Part shown: piece after piece, positions 14,414 through 18,022 of the stretch | Layout of the letters: every line of letters begins with the position of its first letter | How positions within the stretch are numbered: the first letter of the stretch is position 1 | Assembly: GCA_964566055.1 (NCBI GenBank) | Contig: CAZMHI010000080.1 | Coordinates: 1 to 18,022 of the forward strand | Length of the DNA: 18,022 nucleotides | Source of the DNA: TMED23 sp964566055 | GTDB taxonomy: Bacteria > Pseudomonadota > Alphaproteobacteria > Rhodospirillales > UBA2165 | Direction: 5' to 3' | The notes under the pieces: generated by a model | Told to the model about the DNA's origin: nothing | Seen by the model: only the letters and a program-made list of their open reading frames with translations | The model's database searches: none | Made by a program: the position numbers and the translations under genes

Positions 14414-15511
14414 GTGAAGAAAATTCTAAAATCAGCAGGCATAATTGGCATCGCCGCCGCTGCCGCTACCATGGCCTTTGGCACTATCGCCGAAGCCGCC
14501 TCGATAAAGGGTAACGAGATTACCTTGCGTATGGGATCCGGTCATCCACCGTTCATCACTTACGTCAAGGAAATGTCCAAATATTTTGGACCGAACGTCG
14601 TCAAGCGCGTCGCCGCCGAAACCAAATATAAATTGAAATTCAAGGAACACTATTCCGGTACGGTGGTTAAAGTTTTTGACACCTTGGAAGGCGTTCAGGA
14701 TGGCCGTCTTGATATCGGTGGTTGGTGCGTCTGCTTTGATGATGACAAAGCCATGGCCATGAACCTTTCCTACTATGTGCCGTTTGGTGAGCCAAATGCG
14801 ATCAAAGCAACAAAAATATTTGCCAAAATCGTTAAGGAGCATCCGGACATTCAAAAAGATTATCAAGGCCGTTATAAACAAAAATTGTTGGCCGTTACCG
14901 GCTTTAATAATTATGGCCTGTTAACCGCTTTTGACTGGAAGAAATTCGAAGACCTCAAGGGTCGTAAAATTCTCGCCGCCGGTCCGAACCTGCCATGGGT
15001 GAAAGGTGGCATTCCGGTGCGCACAACCATTCCGACGGCTGCTCAGCAACTGCAAACCGGTGTCGGTGAAGGTATCGTGCTGTTCCCAGATACAGACTTC
15101 AAATTGAAACTGCATGAAGCGACCAAAGGCGGCTTTTATACGGTTACGGATTTTGGCGCAGTAACGCAAATTTCTTTGACCATGAACATGCGGGCACGCA
15201 AGAAATTACCAGCGGAAGTTTTGAAAATCATTGACGAAGAAGCTTTGAAATATCAGCTCCATTCTTCACAGACTTCGCAAAACGATCATCAATGGGGTCT
15301 TGATAAGCTGGCTGGCGCTGGCGTCAAAGTCCGCAATATTGATCCCGCTGCAAAAGTCGCCTGGGCGAAAAAACTAGCTGAATGGCCGAATGAGCGCGCT
15401 CAGACGGTAAAAGCTAAAAAGAAAATAGATATGCCTAAAATTATGCGGGCCTTTATCGCTGCGACCAAAGAAGCTGGACATAAATTCCCGATCGATTACG
15501 TCATCAAGTAA
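14414..15511 (+). CDS. TRAP transporter substrate-binding protein (DctP family), exported
   Basis: A 365-residue periplasmic solute-binding protein starting at GTG 14414, since GGGAGGA (14401-14407) lies seven bases upstream; the ATG at 14399 overlaps that site. The signal peptide has a KKILKS n-region and an alanine-rich core ending AEA, cleavage after A28. Two-lobed DctP features include SGTVVKVFDTLEGVQDGRLD, VPFGEPNAIKATKI and the LKGRKILAAGPNLPW hinge region. In most DctP proteins this region reads LKGLKIR, with an arginine that pairs with the ligand carboxylate; here leucine occupies that place (L187). It probably serves the adjacent DctQM and takes an atypical ligand (inference). Confidence 0.9.
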   Translation: MKKILKSAGIIGIAAAAATMAFGTIAEAASIKGNEITLRMGSGHPPFITYVKEMSKYFGPNVVKRVAAETKYKLKFKEHYSGTVVKVFDTLEGVQDGRLDIGGWCVCFDDDKAMAMNLSYYVPFGEPNAIKATKIFAKIVKEHPDIQKDYQGRYKQKLLAVTGFNNYGLLTAFDWKKFEDLKGRKILAAGPNLPWVKGGIPVRTTIPTAAQQLQTGVGEGIVLFPDTDFKLKLHEATKGGFYTVTDFGAVTQISLTMNMRARKKLPAEVLKIIDEEALKYQLHSSQTSQNDHQWGLDKLAGAGVKVRNIDPAAKVAWAKKLAEWPNERAQTVKAKKKIDMPKIMRAFIAATKEAGHKFPIDYVIK

Positions 15512-15536
15512 TTATTCGGCAAATCGCCACATTATG

Positions 15537-15567
15537 AGAGGCAGCCTTATTGGCTGCCTCTTTTTTT
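15537..15567 (+). terminator. Strong intrinsic terminator after dctP
   Basis: AGAGGCAGCC (15537-15546) and GGCTGCCTCT (15552-15561) form a perfect ten-base stem with a five-base loop, followed by a run of T to 15567. It lies 25 bases after the dctP stop and should separate the TRAP operon from the cupin operon. It is unrelated to the four dispersed stem-loops. Confidence 0.93.
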
Positions 15568-15601
15568 GGTGCATAATCAGATTATAACGCGTAAAATGCG
15601 C

Positions 15602-15641
15602 TTATTGATCAAATGATTACTTATACAATTGTTATCAATAA
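15602..15641. promoter_or_regulatory. Inverted repeat upstream of the cupin operon (possible operator)
   Basis: TTATTGAT (15602-15609) and ATCAATAA (15634-15641) are perfect eight-base inverted repeats 24 bases apart, ending 14 bases before the cupin ATG. The interval between them is AT-rich and contains TATACA (15622-15627), a possible -10 box. The layout would let a dimeric regulator control the three-gene operon; this is unsupported beyond symmetry and position. Confidence 0.35.
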
Positions 15642-15655
15642 TCAGGGACGATAAA

Positions 15656-16177
15656 ATGTCAGTTACGCCGGACGAAATGGCTGAACGAACAGCACGCTTT
15701 AATGAGCTAAAGTATAGCGTCGAGGGTTATTTAGATACCCGCATCCCGGAACACAAACGCAATACCTATAACGTTATTGGCCGTGGTGTTACTGAGGATG
15801 ACAGCTTAAAACCCGCTATTACCGATGCTCAGGATTTCAATATCACCTATATCGGTGCCGAACCGGGTTGCGGTGCGGCCCTGCATGATCACCCGACTGT
15901 CGAGGTTTTTATCGCCATGACTGGTAAATGGGCAATTATTTGGGGCGACGAAGGCGAGTATGAAACTGTCATTGATCAATTTGATGTGGTCAGTGTACCG
16001 CCCGGCGTTATGCGCGGGTTTAGAAACGAAGGCGATGAGCATGGCTTTATCATGGCTATTTTAGGCGGCTCTGATTCCGGTCATGTATCCTGGGCCGGTC
16101 ACGTTATCAGCCAAGCAGAGAAAACCGGCCTTCAGCTCAATGAAGATGGCTCCATCAGTGAAATAACTCCTGCTTAA
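15656..16177 (+). CDS. Single-domain cupin protein with altered second metal motif
   Basis: A 173-residue cupin starting at ATG 15656 (AGGGACG upstream; an ATG at 15629 lacks a ribosome binding site). Cupin motif 1 is intact: GAALHDHPTVEVFIAMTG, giving H77, H79 and E83. Motif 2 reads VPPGVMRGFRN, where the usual fourth ligand histidine is replaced by R120. It may bind metal with three protein ligands or use the fold without classical dioxygenase chemistry. It is the first gene of a tight operon with a VOC protein (12-base gap) and a flavin monooxygenase, so a role in aromatic or hydroxy-acid metabolism is plausible. The reaction is unknown. Confidence 0.85.
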   Translation: MSVTPDEMAERTARFNELKYSVEGYLDTRIPEHKRNTYNVIGRGVTEDDSLKPAITDAQDFNITYIGAEPGCGAALHDHPTVEVFIAMTGKWAIIWGDEGEYETVIDQFDVVSVPPGVMRGFRNEGDEHGFIMAILGGSDSGHVSWAGHVISQAEKTGLQLNEDGSISEITPA

Positions 16178-16189
16178 TCGAGGTCAATT

Positions 16190-16597
16190 ATGCCCCTAGA
16201 AAAAATCGATCACTACTCGATCCGCACCTTAAAAATGGAAGAAACCAAGGAATTCTATGAAGCGCTGGGCCTTCAATCTGGGCCACGGCCCGATTTTCCG
16301 TTTCCGGGTTACTGGATGTATGCCGGTGATATGCCGGTTGTTCATTTAGTAGGTCTTGATCCCGACAACCCGGACGGACTTTACAACTATCTCGGCGTCA
16401 AAGATTACGAATTTCCGGATGGCGGCGGCGCGGTTGATCATTTGGCCTTTAGAGCTACGGACCCCGATGGTCTCAAAAAAATTCTGGAAGAACGGGGCGT
16501 CATTTACCGCGAGCGTGAAGTGCCGAACTTGGGACTGCTGCAGATTTTTGCTGAAGACCCGAACCAGGTAACTGTTGAAATAAATTACTACGACTAG
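16190..16597 (+). CDS. VOC-superfamily protein (glyoxalase/extradiol dioxygenase-like)
   Basis: A 135-residue vicinal oxygen chelate protein with two beta-alpha-beta-beta-beta modules. Likely metal ligands are H8 (IDHYSIRT), H52 (PVVHLVG), H84 (AVDHLAFRA) and E130 (VTVEINYYD). The family includes glyoxalase I, ring-cleaving dioxygenases, fosfomycin-resistance proteins and epimerases. This short single-copy form is more like glyoxalase or isomerase members than the approximately 300-residue ring-cleaving enzymes. A GAGG site precedes ATG 16190. It sits between cupin and monooxygenase genes with gaps of 12 and 10 bases and probably handles a product of one of them. Confidence 0.87.
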   Translation: MPLEKIDHYSIRTLKMEETKEFYEALGLQSGPRPDFPFPGYWMYAGDMPVVHLVGLDPDNPDGLYNYLGVKDYEFPDGGGAVDHLAFRATDPDGLKKILEERGVIYREREVPNLGLLQIFAEDPNQVTVEINYYD

Positions 16598-16607
16598 GGG
16601 GACTTCA

Positions 16608-17816
16608 ATGGCTGATGGTGTAATGCCGAGCGCAAATCAATTCGACTGGCCGGATGCGTCAGAGATGCTGGCCCGAGCTGAAAGTCTGGTTCCGGCTTTG
16701 AAAGAACGGGCCTTGGAAACTGAACAACTCGGCAAGGTTCATCCTGATACGATCAAAGAACTTCATGAAACCGGCTTGTTCCGCATCAACCAGCCTGCCC
16801 GTGTCGGCGGCGGTGATTATAGCTATCGCACGATGATGGAAGCGACCTCGATCCTCGGTAAGGGCTGTGGCTCTACATCCTGGGTCTATATCAACTTGAC
16901 CTGTCATCACTGGATGCTGGGTATGTGGCCGGCCCAGGCGCAGGACGAGCTATGGGGCGAAAATGTCGATGTACTGATTGCCTCTTCAGTTATCTTTCCA
17001 GCTGGCCGGGCGACAAAAGTTGAAGGTGGTTATCAACTCTCAGGCCGCTGGCCGTTTTGCAGCGGCGTTGATTGGGCGGACTATCTCATGCTCGGCGGCA
17101 CGGTCTACGATGAACAAGATCAAGCCTTTGACCGGCGCGTGTTTATAGTCGCTAAAAGTGATCTGACAGTGCTGGATAATTGGGATGTTTCGGGCCTGGT
17201 CGGCACCGGCAGTAAAGATAGTGAAACCACCGATCTTTTTGTGCCTGAACATATGACCATTGCGGCTGCAGATATGCAGCATTGCCAGACGCCGGGCTCC
17301 GCCGTTAACCCCTCCCCGCTTTTCAATATTCCGCAAGCCGGGCTGTTCCCGCACATCATTGCTTCGCCGATTATCGGTATGGTGGAAGGCGCCTATGATC
17401 ATTTTATCGAGGCCAACCAAGTCGCCACCTCGACCTACAATACGTCACGCATTGCCGAATATCAGGCGATCCAGATCAAGGCCGCTTCGGCAGCAGCGGC
17501 AGTCGCCACAGCTAAACTGGTGATTAATACTGATTGCGATGAAGCGACCGAAACCTTGGCGGCGGGTAATATTTGCACTGAAGAACAGAAACACCGCTGG
17601 CGGCGTAATGCCGCCTATGCCGCCAATCTGTGCTTTGATGCTGTTGAAGGGCTTTATAAAGCGACCGGCGGCGGCGGCGCCTATAAGACCAATCCTATCC
17701 AGCGGCACTATCGCGACGCCAGCGTCGGCATTACCCATATCAGCATGTCCTGGGATGTCATGGGTGCGGAATATGGCCGCTATGCCTTGGGCCTGGGCGG
17801 CAATCCCGCGATTTAA
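16608..17816 (+). CDS. Acyl-CoA dehydrogenase-like flavin monooxygenase (group D, HsaA/HpaH-C2-like)
   Basis: A 402-residue protein with the acyl-CoA dehydrogenase fold of group D flavin monooxygenases (HsaA, C2-type p-hydroxyphenylacetate hydroxylase, IacA/IifC). Landmarks are the N-terminal helix block, LSGRWPFCSGVDWADYLMLGG (S152 in the position of a flavin-site serine), WDVSGLVGTGSKDSE, and RDASVGITHISMSWD with H377 in the position of the histidine that supports flavin C4a chemistry. Such enzymes hydroxylate phenols or indoles using reduced flavin from a separate reductase; no reductase is in the window. AGGGG precedes ATG 16608. It is the last gene of the cupin-VOC operon and overlaps the opposite-strand stop by three bases. 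An unusual acyl-CoA dehydrogenase is the alternative, but the motifs favour the monooxygenase. Confidence 0.88.
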   Translation: MADGVMPSANQFDWPDASEMLARAESLVPALKERALETEQLGKVHPDTIKELHETGLFRINQPARVGGGDYSYRTMMEATSILGKGCGSTSWVYINLTCHHWMLGMWPAQAQDELWGENVDVLIASSVIFPAGRATKVEGGYQLSGRWPFCSGVDWADYLMLGGTVYDEQDQAFDRRVFIVAKSDLTVLDNWDVSGLVGTGSKDSETTDLFVPEHMTIAAADMQHCQTPGSAVNPSPLFNIPQAGLFPHIIASPIIGMVEGAYDHFIEANQVATSTYNTSRIAEYQAIQIKAASAAAAVATAKLVINTDCDEATETLAAGNICTEEQKHRWRRNAAYAANLCFDAVEGLYKATGGGGAYKTNPIQRHYRDASVGITHISMSWDVMGAEYGRYALGLGGNPAI

Positions 17817-18022
17817 ATCTTGCCAATCGCCTGGAGGATACGTTCCGGAGTGAAAGGTTGGACGGTTACCTTGCCGCCGAGCGGGTCAAGTGCATCATTA
17901 ATCGCGTTCATCACCACAGCCGGCGCACCACCCGTACCCGCCTCTCCGGCACCCTTGGCGCCCAGTTCAGAATCGGCAGTTGGGCTTTCAACATGGCCAA
18001 CTTCGATATCCGGCATTTCAGC
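17813..18022 (-). CDS. Xanthine dehydrogenase/CoxL-type molybdoenzyme large subunit, C-terminus only
   Basis: Sixty-nine C-terminal residues are visible; the gene enters from beyond base 18022 and the frame is open to the edge (AEMPDIEVGHVESPT). The segment SELGAKGAGEAGTGGAP contains the GxGE motif whose glutamate is the general base at the molybdenum centre of xanthine dehydrogenase, aldehyde oxidase and CO dehydrogenase enzymes. It continues AVVMNAINDALDPLGG and ends PFTPERILQAI, the standard family tail. These enzymes hydroxylate N-heterocycles or aldehydes, or oxidise CO. An internal ATG at 18014-18016 is not the start. Its stop overlaps the monooxygenase stop on the other strand (17813-17816), and there is no terminator between them. 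Confidence 0.88.
   Translation of the reverse strand, partial: AEMPDIEVGHVESPTADSELGAKGAGEAGTGGAPAVVMNAINDALDPLGGKVTVQPFTPERILQAIGKI

Overview
The window reads as a piece of a moderate-GC proteobacterial chromosome, most likely an alphaproteobacterium. This rests on the gene content (TRAP transporters, BKACE, cyclase-family hydrolases, HIBADH-like dehydrogenases, a Nu-class GST, a CoxL-type molybdoenzyme), not on any rRNA or marker gene. It is densely packed with small-molecule catabolic enzymes and their uptake system. I see no rRNA, tRNA, CRISPR array, phage gene or complete transposase.

Layout. (1) At the left edge, bases 1-53 look like the end of an insertion sequence, probably IS3-like, that cuts off the first residues of an OmpR-type response regulator (to 714). 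(2) A minus-strand operon (3494 to 749) encodes two cyclase-family metal hydrolases and a beta-keto acid cleavage enzyme (BKACE). The upstream hydrolase carries an unusual lysine-rich N-terminal tail. (3) A divergent plus-strand run (3667-7921) encodes an amidase-signature enzyme, a HIBADH-like dehydrogenase, a PuuE-like deacetylase-fold hydrolase, a secreted ankyrin-repeat protein and an ABM-domain protein. (4) On the minus strand lie a second HIBADH paralogue (8838-7945), a TRAP DctP-type protein with no signal peptide (10120-9200) and an exported six-cysteine protein (10717-10205). (5) On the plus strand follow a RidA-family protein, a Nu-class GST and a DUF1330 protein (10767-12233), then TRAP dctQ, dctM and an exported dctP (12335-15511) ending in a strong terminator. 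(6) Next come a cupin, a VOC protein and an acyl-CoA-dehydrogenase-like flavin monooxygenase (15656-17816). (7) At the right edge is the C-terminus of a xanthine dehydrogenase/CoxL-type molybdoenzyme, minus strand, running off the window.

How it may work together (inference). The TRAP system imports an organic acid. Ring hydroxylation (molybdoenzyme, flavin monooxygenase), ring or amide hydrolysis (cyclase-family enzymes, amidase, deacetylase-fold hydrolase), beta-hydroxyacid oxidation (two HIBADHs) and BKACE cleavage could then funnel an aromatic, N-heterocyclic or amide-containing acid into central metabolism. The substrate cannot be read from the sequence.

The most notable non-coding structure is a set of four palindromic stem-loops of two sequence types. 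Each starts at, or within three bases of, a stop codon, and the copies of each type differ by compensatory changes. A 13-base motif shared upstream of dctQM and dctP may be a common operator.
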